This document shows, one piece after another, positions 25,886 to 34,773 of a stretch of DNA of 64,000 nucleotides. The stretch is from Actinomycetota bacterium (lineage in GTDB: Bacteria > Actinomycetota > Thermoleophilia > Gaiellales > F1-60-MAGs149). The stretch lies in assembly GCA_026392355.1 (NCBI GenBank), contig JAPLCF010000031.1, forward strand, positions 30,180 to 94,179. The letters are read 5' to 3'. The position numbers were made by a program, and so were the translations under genes. A model generated the notes under the pieces. It was given only the letters and a program-made list of their open reading frames with translations, ran no database searches and was not told where the DNA came from. Every line of letters begins with the position of its first letter. Position 1 is the first letter of the stretch.

Positions 25886-26703
25886 AGCTGGAATTCTCCC
25901 CGGGCGACCACCCGGCACGAGCCGCCGACACGCGGCGCCTCGCCCGGTGCGACATCGACCTCGATGTAGGAGGGGCGCAGCATCTCGACGCCCTGCAGCA
26001 TCGTGATGCGCCCGGGCTCCACGACACCGCTCTGCAAGAGGTGCGCACCGAGTGCACCAGCGGCGGAGCCGGTAGCAGGGTCTTCCCAGATGCCGTCGAG
26101 CGGCGAGAACATGCGCGTGCGCATGATGCCGTCCTGCTCGGGCGCCCACAGGTAGATGGTGTGCATGTTGTACTCGGCGAGCGCCTGCATGTTGGGCGTG
26201 GCCTTCGACACGTCGGCGACGGGGCAGAGCAGGTGATTGATGCCGTTGGCGGCCTTGGCTGGCTCGCCGATCAGCGGCACGCCAAGCGCGCGGCCGAGTT
26301 CCTCGACATTCACGTCGGCCGGGCCGATAAGTGGGTCGGGCTGCGTCATGCGTCCGCCGACTAGCGTGCCGCCCTCGCGCTCGATCTCGACAGGAATGAT
26401 GCCCATACCGGTCTCGAAGCCGATCAGGTGGATCGGCGTGGCGCGCGCAATCACCCAGGCCGACCCGAGCACCGGGTGCCCGGCAAAGGGGATCTCCTCG
26501 GCGGGCGTGAAGATGCGCAGCCGTGCTGTGCCGCCCTCGGTCGCGCGCTGCAGAAACGTCGTCTCCGACAGATTCGTCTCGCGCGCGAGCGCCTGCATCG
26601 TGTTGTCGTCGAGGCCGTCGGCGCCGGTGAAGACCGCGAGCGGATTGCCCTCAAGCGGGGTGGCAGTGAAGACGTCGACGATCACGTAGCGAAGCGTGCG
26701 CAT
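25882..26703 (-). CDS. PhzF family isomerase/epimerase
   Basis: A 273-residue two-domain protein of the PhzF/diaminopimelate-epimerase fold. The catalytic glutamate lies in ARETNLSETTFL, and the GHPVLGSAW and ATGSAAGALGAHLL loops bind the substrate carboxylates. Phenazine synthesis itself is not implied, since no other phz genes are present; most PhzF homologues have unknown substrates. TATCGT lies 6 bases before the ATG. Confidence 0.88.
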   Translation of the reverse strand: MRTLRYVIVDVFTATPLEGNPLAVFTGADGLDDNTMQALARETNLSETTFLQRATEGGTARLRIFTPAEEIPFAGHPVLGSAWVIARATPIHLIGFETGMGIIPVEIEREGGTLVGGRMTQPDPLIGPADVNVEELGRALGVPLIGEPAKAANGINHLLCPVADVSKATPNMQALAEYNMHTIYLWAPEQDGIMRTRMFSPLDGIWEDPATGSAAGALGAHLLQSGVVEPGRITMLQGVEMLRPSYIEVDVAPGEAPRVGGSCRVVARGEFQL

Positions 26704-26709
26704 GTCGGC

Positions 26710-26749
26710 ACGATACCGCGCACCCCTGTGTAGCGTTTTGCACTACACT
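26710..26749. promoter_or_regulatory. divergent leaderless promoters of phzF and the DUF433 gene
   Basis: On the minus strand TATCGT (26710-26715) stands 6 bases from the phzF ATG. On the plus strand TACACT (26744-26749) stands 7 bases from the DUF433 ATG. Neither start has a ribosome site. The 28 bases between the two boxes could hold a shared operator. Confidence 0.45.
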
Positions 26750-26756
26750 GCGCTGC

Positions 26757-27170
26757 ATGGCCACTCCACTTAGCCTCCGCTTCAAGGAAGACACCCTCCA
26801 GCGCCTCTATTTCCAGGCCAAGCTGGCAGGTGTGCCGCCGCGCACGCTCGCCCAGCGGATGGTCGAAGAGGCGCTGCGCATGACGGAGCACCCGCTGATC
26901 GACTTCACCGACAACGGTGCTGCGCGACGGGCGCGCGTGCGCGGCACGGGCATCGAGGTGTGGGAGATGATCGACATCGTCAAGGCACACAACGGCGACC
27001 TCGCAGCAGCTGCCGAGAGCACGGACAAGCCGATCGGAGTGGTCGAGGCAGCGGTTGCGTACTACGGCGACTATCCGGACGACATCGACGACCTGGTCGA
27101 AGCGAACCGCGCCTTCTCCGAGCGCGAGCGGGCCGCGTATCGCGCCGGGTTGGAGCGCCTCGCCGGTTGA
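26757..27170 (+). CDS. DUF433 family antitoxin-like protein
   Basis: A 137-residue protein. The N-terminal third (PLSLRFKEDTLQRLYFQA) looks like a ribbon-helix-helix DNA-binding segment. The C-terminal two-thirds matches DUF433 (VRGTGIEVWEMIDIVKAHNG, then AAAYYGDYPDDIDD-like residues). DUF433 proteins are commonly encoded directly before DUF5615 PIN-like proteins as antitoxins, and that is the arrangement here. The stop overlaps the TTG start of the next gene (TTGA). Confidence 0.82.
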   Translation: MATPLSLRFKEDTLQRLYFQAKLAGVPPRTLAQRMVEEALRMTEHPLIDFTDNGAARRARVRGTGIEVWEMIDIVKAHNGDLAAAAESTDKPIGVVEAAVAYYGDYPDDIDDLVEANRAFSERERAAYRAGLERLAG

Positions 27171-27505
27171 GGCTGCTCCTCGACGCGATGCTTTCGGCCA
27201 AGCTGGCGGGCATGCTGCGCGAGCGAGGCATTGATGCCGAGGCGATCGACGGCCGGCGCGAGCTCGAGGGATTGTCGGACGATGCGGTGCTGGAGTGGGG
27301 ACGAGTTGAGCGGCGCGTCATCGTGACACGGAATAACCGACATTTCTGCGAGCGCGGACGGCGCGCCATTTGGGAGGGCACGGGGCACGGAGGGTTGATC
27401 CTCCTGCAGGAGCGTGGCCCGGCGATGGGCGTCTTGATCGCGGAGCTGGAGAGACTGGGCGAGGAGTTCCCCGGCGACCACGACCTCCACAACCGCGAGG
27501 TCTAG
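27167..27505 (+). CDS. DUF5615 (PIN-like) putative toxin
   Basis: A 112-residue protein starting at TTG 27167, coupled to the DUF433 gene. It opens RLLLDAMLSAKLAGMLRERG, as in DUF5615/Mut7-C-like PIN domains where the first Asp binds metal. Later it has LSDDAVLEWG and VIVTRNNRHF; the usual acidic TxDxDF motif has become TRNNRHF, so nuclease activity is uncertain. Together with its neighbour it forms a likely type II toxin-antitoxin module. Confidence 0.78.
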   Translation: MRLLLDAMLSAKLAGMLRERGIDAEAIDGRRELEGLSDDAVLEWGRVERRVIVTRNNRHFCERGRRAIWEGTGHGGLILLQERGPAMGVLIAELERLGEEFPGDHDLHNREV

Positions 27506-27518
27506 CTCTAGCGCAAAT

Positions 27519-27537
27519 TTCTAGGAACGCCTAGAAT
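27519..27537. promoter_or_regulatory. operator-like palindrome over the -10 box of the NRAMP gene
   Basis: TTCTAGG-AACG-CCTAGAA (27519-27536) is a perfect inverted repeat. Its right half overlaps a consensus -10 box TAGAAT (27532-27537), which stands 6 bases before the GTG start of the metal transporter. The TAGG...CCTA core resembles sites of DtxR/MntR-family metal repressors, which would shut the transporter off when metal is plentiful. Confidence 0.55.
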
Positions 27538-27543
27538 TCCGAT

Positions 27544-28866
<1,323 letters not shown>

Positions 28867-28925
28867 GCTAATTTCAGCTCGCTGCAGTGGGCTGGATCAC
28901 TGAAGCGGCGAGCCACAGCGCCCAT

Positions 28926-28988
28926 GGGGGGATACCCCGACATTTGGGCACACATGTGAAAGCACTGTCACCTACCGTTTTGGCTTGT
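28926..28988 (+). promoter_or_regulatory. upstream signals of giant gene 1, shared with giant gene 2
   Basis: GGGGGG-ATA-CCCC (28926-28938), then a -10-like TACCGT (28973-28978) whose last base begins TTTTGGCTTGT (28978-28988), just before the ATG at 28991. The second giant gene has the same order: a GGGGGG-CTA-CCCCCCC hairpin, a TACAAT box and TTTTGGCTAGT. The rest of the 124-base gap after the NRAMP gene shows only a weak 9-bp stem at 28877-28913. Confidence 0.45.
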
Positions 28989-28990
28989 AT

Positions 28991-31900
28991 ATGCCGTTTT
29001 CGGCCCAGGATCGTCCGGAAGGCAAACCGCCATTCCGGGTCGGAGCACCCCGGTGCTCCCGCTTCGCGTTGGCCTTCATCGCCACGCTGGTCGCGGCGTG
29101 CGCGTTTGCGCTGCCAGCGCAGGCGGCGGACGACACGGCGCTATCGCTGAACGGCACGTCGCAGTACGTCTCATCGACGAGCTCGATCTTCGCATCGAAC
29201 ACGACGTTCACGTACGAAGCCTGGGTTCGTATTACGAGCACGAGCACGTGCGGTACCGCGGGGTACTGCTGGATTGTGGGACGCGATGGCGATGCCGGCA
29301 TCGCCATCCGCGGTGGTACTTACCACTGGTACTTGTACACCAGCGCCGGCTGGACCACCTGGCTCGACTCGGGCGTTCCGGCCCGTGCAGGGGAGTGGGC
29401 GCATGTCGCGCTTGTGCGCTCGACGACATCGGCCTGGCTGCGGATCAACGGCACGACCGTCGACACGCGAACAGGGCTTGGAGCGTCGGTTTCGGCCTAC
29501 TCGAGCAACATGTCCGGCTACCCGTTCCGCGTCGGTCTTGTGGGCTTGACGAGCACGACGAATTACTTCCCTGGAAGCATCGACGAGGTGCGGTACTGGA
29601 CCACGGCGCGAACCGAGGCACAGATCCAAACGGATATGCGCACGTGGGGGCCGGCCAATGCGACGGGCCTCGTCGGCTACTGGGACTTCAACGACGGCTC
29701 GGGGGCGACCGCTGCGAACCGCGTCACGGGAGCTGCGGCGGGATCGGCCCTGACGATCACCGGGTCGCCGTCGTGGGTCGACACGAAGACGTCGGCTACG
29801 AGCGGCGGTCGTACCGTGGTCACGTTCCCGCGCTCGTACCTCACCTCCGACGGCGGCTGGACAGCGCCGACCGGCGTCACGAGCGTGGACTACCTCGTGG
29901 TCGCCGGCGGTGGCGGCGGTGGCGCGTGGGTCGGTGGTGGTGGCGGCGGCGGTGGTGTGCTGCAGGGAACAAAGACCGTCACGACCGCGGCCAACACGGT
30001 GACGGTCGGCATGGGTGGCCTCGGCACGCTCTGGGGAACCGCCAGCACGACGGTCGCGGCTCGGTCCGGTACGAACGGCCTATCATCGATCTTCACCGAC
30101 CAGACGGCGATCGGCGGCGGTCTCGGCGGCAGTTACAGCGGCACGCCCGCCGCCGCTACCGGCGGTTCGGGTGGCGGCGCCGGTTTCTCGTCGGGCAATG
30201 GCGCAGGCACGGGCTCGGGCGCCACGCGCCAGGGCTTTGTCGGCGGCATCGGCACGGCGGCAGGAGCCTTCCCCGCCGGTGGCGGCGGCGGCGCGGGGGC
30301 GGTCGGCGGCAACGCATCAGGATCGACCGGCGGCTCTGGCGGCGCCGGACGCCCGTCGTCGATCGCCGGCACGTCGGCGCGCTACGGCGGCGGCGGTGGT
30401 GGCGGCGTGCACTCCGTCGGAACCGTGGGCACCGGCACGGACGGCGGTGGCAATGGCGCGACGTACACGACGGCGAAGGCGGGCAGCGGCACGATCGGCA
30501 CCGGTGGTGGTGGCGGCGGTGGTGGCAACCCGAACACCTTCGCCTCCGAGGGCGGCAACGGCGGCTCGGGCACGGTGATCCTCTCCTACGCCGACCCCGC
30601 CGGGCCCGTGACGATCCCGACCGATCTCTCGCGCAGCTTCGGCGGTACGCCCGATACGGTCTACGTCGCCGATCAGGCCGGCGTCGACCTGGCAGGCACG
30701 TTCACCTTCGAGGCATGGGTGCGGCCGTCGAACGCGACGGGCCTTCAGAGCCTGTTCCGCAAGCAGGACGCGTACACGATCGGTATCGACTCGGGCGTCT
30801 TGAAGTACGCGCTGAACGGCACGCTCTCGCCCCCGTGGTTGTGGCAGTCCACCGACCTATCCATCCCCACCGGGTCGTGGACCCACATCGCGTTCGTCAA
30901 GGACGGCACGACCGTGTCGGTTTACCTCAACGGGAGCGCCACGGCGTCGTTCACGGGCTCGACCGGTGTGCCGGCGACGCTGCAGAACACCGCGTACCCC
31001 CTGTACGTCGGCGCCAACGGCGCGACCTGCACCGTGCCGATGGCGGTGTGCGACACCGCGGGCGCCGAGTTCTACAGCGGGCTTATCAGCGAGTTCCGCC
31101 TCTGGTCGACCGCGCGCACCGGTGCGCAGATCGCCAGCGCGTACAACAAGCGGCTGGCGTCGAACCTGCTGACGTTCCCGTTCGACGAGCCGTCGGGCAC
31201 TGTCGCCTACAACACGGCGCTCACGGGCGGCAGTGCGCTCAATGGCACCTACAGCGGCACTGCCTCGTCGGCCACGATCCCGACGCTGTCGTCCCCGACC
31301 ACCTTCGCCACCACAGACGTGGCGGCGTTCAGCGGCTTTCTCCCGGCGTACGACGCGGCGGGCGACGTCACCTTCGCGGTCGGCAGCCAGGGAACCAAGG
31401 GCTCCGTCGCGATCACCTCGGCGACCGGTGCCTTCACCTACACACCAACGACGAACTCGACGGGCCTCGACGCTTTCACCTACACCGCCACACGTGGCAG
31501 TACGACGTCGGCGGCGCAGTCGATCGGTGCCAGCATCACGGATGCCACTGCGCCGACAGTATCGAGCTTTACGTCGGCGGCCACATCGCCGACGAATTCC
31601 TCGAGCATCACGTACACCCTGACGTTCTCGGAGTCCGTAACGGGTGTCGCAGCAGGCGACTTTTCTAATGCCGGCAACGCGACGGGCTGTGTGTACGCGC
31701 CGGGTACCGACAGCGGGACGACGCGTACGGTCACGATCAGCAGCTGCTCGGAGGGCACCGTCGTGCCGCAGTTTGCGAGTGGGGGCGCCACCGATACGGC
31801 GGGCAATACGGGGCCGGCCTCGGCTGCCGCTGGCTCGTCGCTCTTGATCGACCGCACGGCGCCGACTGCGACGCTCACCGCTGTCACCTCGTCGCCAACG

Positions 31901-32800
31901 AACGCGTCGTCGATTGAGTACACGCTGACGTTCTCTGAGTCGGTCACGGGTGTGGCTGCCGGTGACTTCACGCAGACGGGTACGGCGACGGGCTGTGTCT
32001 TCGCGCCGGGCACCGACTCGGGCAACACGCGCACGGTCACGCTGACGAGCTGCTCGGGGGGCACCGTGATTCCGCACTTCGCCGCGAATGGCGCGACCGA
32101 TGCGGCTGGCAATACCGGTCCGGCGACGATCGCTGACGGGCCGACGATTACGCGCGACATCACGGCGCCGACGGTGTCGTCGTTCACGGCGGTCACGGCG
32201 ACGCCGACGAATGCCACATCGCTGTCGTACACGCTGACGTTCTCCGAGGCCGTGACCGGTGTCGCGGCGGGCGACTTCTCGAATACGGGTTCGGCGACGT
32301 CGTGCGCCTTTGATCCGGGGACCGACTCGGGCACGTCGCGCACCATCACCGTGACCGGCTGCTCTGAGGGCACCGTCATCCCCCGCCTCGCGGTGGGCGC
32401 GGTGGTTGATGCGGCATCGAACACCGGCCCGGCGTCGGCTGCCACCGGAGCGACGATTACGCGTGACACGACGGCGCCGACCGTGTCGTCGTTTACCGCT
32501 GTAACCTCGTCGCCGACGAACGCGGCCTCTGTTGTCTTCACGTTGACGTTCTCGGAAGCGGTCACGGGCGTGGCGGCGGGCGACTTCTCGAACACGGGCA
32601 CGGCGACGGGCTGCTCGTTCTCGGCTGGTACCGACTCGGGCGCGTCGCGCACGGTCACGATCAGCAGCTGCTCGGAGGGCACCGGGCCGCGGCGGCGACC
32701 TCCGGCACCACGATCACGATCGACCGCACCGCACCGACGGCAGCGATCACGGCCGTCACCGCGACGCCGACCAACGCCACGTCGGTCGTCTACACGCTGA
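28991..32800 (+). CDS. giant secreted repeat protein 1, N-terminal part (LamG / Gly-rich / LamG / Ig-like repeats)
   Basis: The ATG at 28991 (TTG 28985 is also in frame) begins a signal peptide cleaved near residue 45 (LPAQA/ADD). Next come a LamG-type concanavalin-like domain (about residues 46-255), a glycine-rich domain (about 275-535, entered by DGGWTAPTGVTSVDYLVV and closed by GTVILSY), a second LamG domain (about 540-755), and a cadherin-like domain (FLPAYDAAGDVTF). Then follow repeats of about 102 residues built on TAPTVSSFTAV, YTLTFSESVTGVAAGDF and SCSEGT. Coding homology stops at about 32685, after SCSEGT in the fourth repeat. The frame then reads arginine-rich nonsense to 32800. The rest of the protein continues in another frame, so this is one piece of a single gene running to 42718. 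Confidence 0.8.
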   Translation: MPFSAQDRPEGKPPFRVGAPRCSRFALAFIATLVAACAFALPAQAADDTALSLNGTSQYVSSTSSIFASNTTFTYEAWVRITSTSTCGTAGYCWIVGRDGDAGIAIRGGTYHWYLYTSAGWTTWLDSGVPARAGEWAHVALVRSTTSAWLRINGTTVDTRTGLGASVSAYSSNMSGYPFRVGLVGLTSTTNYFPGSIDEVRYWTTARTEAQIQTDMRTWGPANATGLVGYWDFNDGSGATAANRVTGAAAGSALTITGSPSWVDTKTSATSGGRTVVTFPRSYLTSDGGWTAPTGVTSVDYLVVAGGGGGGAWVGGGGGGGGVLQGTKTVTTAANTVTVGMGGLGTLWGTASTTVAARSGTNGLSSIFTDQTAIGGGLGGSYSGTPAAATGGSGGGAGFSSGNGAGTGSGATRQGFVGGIGTAAGAFPAGGGGGAGAVGGNASGSTGGSGGAGRPSSIAGTSARYGGGGGGGVHSVGTVGTGTDGGGNGATYTTAKAGSGTIGTGGGGGGGGNPNTFASEGGNGGSGTVILSYADPAGPVTIPTDLSRSFGGTPDTVYVADQAGVDLAGTFTFEAWVRPSNATGLQSLFRKQDAYTIGIDSGVLKYALNGTLSPPWLWQSTDLSIPTGSWTHIAFVKDGTTVSVYLNGSATASFTGSTGVPATLQNTAYPLYVGANGATCTVPMAVCDTAGAEFYSGLISEFRLWSTARTGAQIASAYNKRLASNLLTFPFDEPSGTVAYNTALTGGSALNGTYSGTASSATIPTLSSPTTFATTDVAAFSGFLPAYDAAGDVTFAVGSQGTKGSVAITSATGAFTYTPTTNSTGLDAFTYTATRGSTTSAAQSIGASITDATAPTVSSFTSAATSPTNSSSITYTLTFSESVTGVAAGDFSNAGNATGCVYAPGTDSGTTRTVTISSCSEGTVVPQFASGGATDTAGNTGPASAAAGSSLLIDRTAPTATLTAVTSSPTNASSIEYTLTFSESVTGVAAGDFTQTGTATGCVFAPGTDSGNTRTVTLTSCSGGTVIPHFAANGATDAAGNTGPATIADGPTITRDITAPTVSSFTAVTATPTNATSLSYTLTFSEAVTGVAAGDFSNTGSATSCAFDPGTDSGTSRTITVTGCSEGTVIPRLAVGAVVDAASNTGPASAATGATITRDTTAPTVSSFTAVTSSPTNAASVVFTLTFSEAVTGVAAGDFSNTGTATGCSFSAGTDSGASRTVTISSCSEGTGPRRRPPAPRSRSTAPHRRQRSRPSPRRRPTPRRSSTR
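32544..32685 (+). repeat. 142-bp direct repeat, copy 1
   Basis: Identical base for base to 34343-34484. It ends exactly where the reading frame of giant gene 1 first breaks. The sequences after the two copies differ: copy 1 is followed by 55 bases (32686-32740) that are missing after copy 2, and both then continue with CAGCGATCACGG. Confidence 0.95.
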
Positions 32801-32868
32801 CGTTCTCCGAGTCGGTCACGGGCGTCGCGGCCGACGACTTCACACAGACGGGCACGGCGACGAACTGC

Positions 32869-34773
32869 GTGTTCGCGCCGGGCACCGACTCGGGCAACAC
32901 GCGCACGGTCACGCTGACGAGCTGCTCGGCGGGCACGATCATCCCGCACATCGCCGCGAACGGTGCGACCGATGCGGCGGGTAACACCAGCCCGACCACG
33001 ATCGCCGACGGTCCGACGATCACGCGCGATACGACCGCGCCGTCGGTGTCGTCGTTCACGGCGGTGACCGCGTCGCCGACGAATGCGACGTCGCTCAGCT
33101 ATACGCTGACGTTCTCCGAGGCGGTCACGGGTTTGGCGGCTAGCGACTTCTCGAATACGGGTTCGGCAACGTCGTGCGCCTTCGATCCGGGGACCGACTC
33201 GGGCACGTCGCGCACCGTCACCGTGACCGGCTGCTCTGAGGGCACCGTCATTTCGCGCCTCGCCGTCAACGCGGTCACGGACGCGGCCGGTAACACTGGC
33301 CCGGCTTCGGCTGCCACCGGAGCGACGATCACGCGTGACACGACCGCGCCGACCGTGTCGTCGTTCACGGCTGTGACTGCGTCGCCGACCAACCTTTCAT
33401 CGCTCACGTACACGCTGACGTTCTCCGAGTCGATCACGGGTGTCGCGGCCGGGGACTTCTCGAACACGGGGACCGCGACGTCGTGTGTGTTCGCGCCGGG
33501 TACGGATTCGGGTACGTCGCGCACGGTGACTGTGAGCGGCTGCTCCGAAGGTACGATCGTTCCGCGTTATGCGGCCGATGGTGCGGCTGATGCGGCAGGC
33601 AACACCGGCCCGGCGGCGGTGGCTGACGGCGCGACGATCACGCGCGATGCGAGCGCGCCGACGGTGTCGTCGTTCACCTCGGCCGTGTCGTCGCCGACGA
33701 ACGCGTCGAGCATCGCCTACACGCTCACCTTCTCCGAGGCGGTCACGGGTGTGGCGGCCGGCGACTTCTCGAACACGGGTACGGCGATGTCGTGCGCGTT
33801 CGCGCCGGGCACCGATTCGGGTGCGTCGCGTACCGTCACGATCACGGGCTGTGGCGAGGGCACGATCGTCCCGCGCTTCGCCGCCAATGGCGCTGCTGAT
33901 GCGGCTGGCAATAACGGTCCGGCTGCGGTCGCCGATGGCTCGACGATCACGCGCGACATCACGGCGCCGACGGTGTCGTCGTTCACGGCGGTCACCGCGT
34001 CGCCGACGAATGCGACGTCGCTCAGCTACACGCTGACGTTCTCTGAGGTGGTCACGGGTGTCGCGGCGGGCGACTTCTCGAATACGGGCACGGCGACGTC
34101 GTGCGCGTTCGACCCTGGCACCGACTCGGGCTCGTCGCGCACGGTGACCGTGACCGGCTGCTCCGAAGGCACGGTCATTCCGCGTCTCGCCGTCAACGCG
34201 GCCACGGACGCGGCCGGCAACACCGGGCCGGCCTCGGCCGCGACAGGCGCCACGATCACTATCGATCGCACAGCCCCGACCGTGTCGTCGTTTACCAGCG
34301 CGCAGGCCGCGCCGACGAGTGCCTCCTCGATCGTCTACACGCTGACGTTCTCGGAAGCGGTCACGGGCGTGGCGGCGGGCGACTTCTCGAACACGGGCAC
34401 GGCGACGGGCTGCTCGTTCTCGGCTGGTACCGACTCGGGCGCGTCGCGCACGGTCACGATCAGCAGCTGCTCGGAGGGCACCGGCAGCGATCACGGCTGT
34501 CACCGCGACGCCGACCAACGCCACGTCGGTCGTCTACACGCTGACGTTCTCCGAGTCGGTCACGGGCGTCGCGGCCGGCGACTTCACGCAGACGGGCACG
34601 GCAACGGGCTGCGTGTTTGCTCCCGGCACCGACGCGGGGGCGATCCGCACCGTCACGCTGACGAGCTGTTCGGCCGGCACGATCATTCCGCACTTTGCCG
34701 CGAACGGTGCGACCGACGCCGCGGGCAACACCGGCCCGGCCACGATCGCCGACGGGCCGACGATCGCGCGTGA
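32869..34773 (+). CDS. giant secreted repeat protein 1, middle part (Ig-like repeats, shifted frame)
   Basis: In this frame repeat homology resumes at about 32686 (AAAATSGTTITIDRTAPTA); the first possible start codon is GTG 32869. It encodes about six more repeats of the TAPTVSSF / LTFSEAVTGVAAGDF / SCSEGTVIPR type, each about 306 bases long and holding two cysteines. Homology ends at about 34484, again just after SCSEGT, and the frame then runs through nonsense to 34773. There is no signal peptide, ribosome site or promoter of its own. It should be read as the central part of the gene that begins at 28991. Confidence 0.7.
   Translation: MFAPGTDSGNTRTVTLTSCSAGTIIPHIAANGATDAAGNTSPTTIADGPTITRDTTAPSVSSFTAVTASPTNATSLSYTLTFSEAVTGLAASDFSNTGSATSCAFDPGTDSGTSRTVTVTGCSEGTVISRLAVNAVTDAAGNTGPASAATGATITRDTTAPTVSSFTAVTASPTNLSSLTYTLTFSESITGVAAGDFSNTGTATSCVFAPGTDSGTSRTVTVSGCSEGTIVPRYAADGAADAAGNTGPAAVADGATITRDASAPTVSSFTSAVSSPTNASSIAYTLTFSEAVTGVAAGDFSNTGTAMSCAFAPGTDSGASRTVTITGCGEGTIVPRFAANGAADAAGNNGPAAVADGSTITRDITAPTVSSFTAVTASPTNATSLSYTLTFSEVVTGVAAGDFSNTGTATSCAFDPGTDSGSSRTVTVTGCSEGTVIPRLAVNAATDAAGNTGPASAATGATITIDRTAPTVSSFTSAQAAPTSASSIVYTLTFSEAVTGVAAGDFSNTGTATGCSFSAGTDSGASRTVTISSCSEGTGSDHGCHRDADQRHVGRLHADVLRVGHGRRGRRLHADGHGNGLRVCSRHRRGGDPHRHADELFGRHDHSALCRERCDRRRGQHRPGHDRRRADDRA
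34343..34484 (+). repeat. 142-bp direct repeat, copy 2
   Basis: Identical to 32544-32685, offset by 1,799 bases. It ends exactly at the second frame break of giant gene 1, where the frame returns to that of the N-terminal part. Confidence 0.95.

Noticed and set aside
28867..28990. Cyclic-di-GMP riboswitch in front of giant gene 1
   Set aside because: The G-run/C-run hairpin is shared with giant gene 2, but the conserved GEMM core was not found, and the -10 box lies between the hairpin and the start, so the hairpin is not in the transcript.
29053..31668. 871-codon plus-strand open frame overlapping giant gene 1
   Set aside because: Arginine-rich low-complexity translation in the +1 shifted frame of the LamG/Gly-rich region; the giant gene frame has the signal peptide and domain matches.
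32544..34484. Simple recombination between the two 142-bp repeats as a switch that restores the frame
   Set aside because: Deleting the 1,799 bases between them would join the first and third parts out of frame (1,799 is not a multiple of three given their shared frame), so this exchange alone would not repair the gene.
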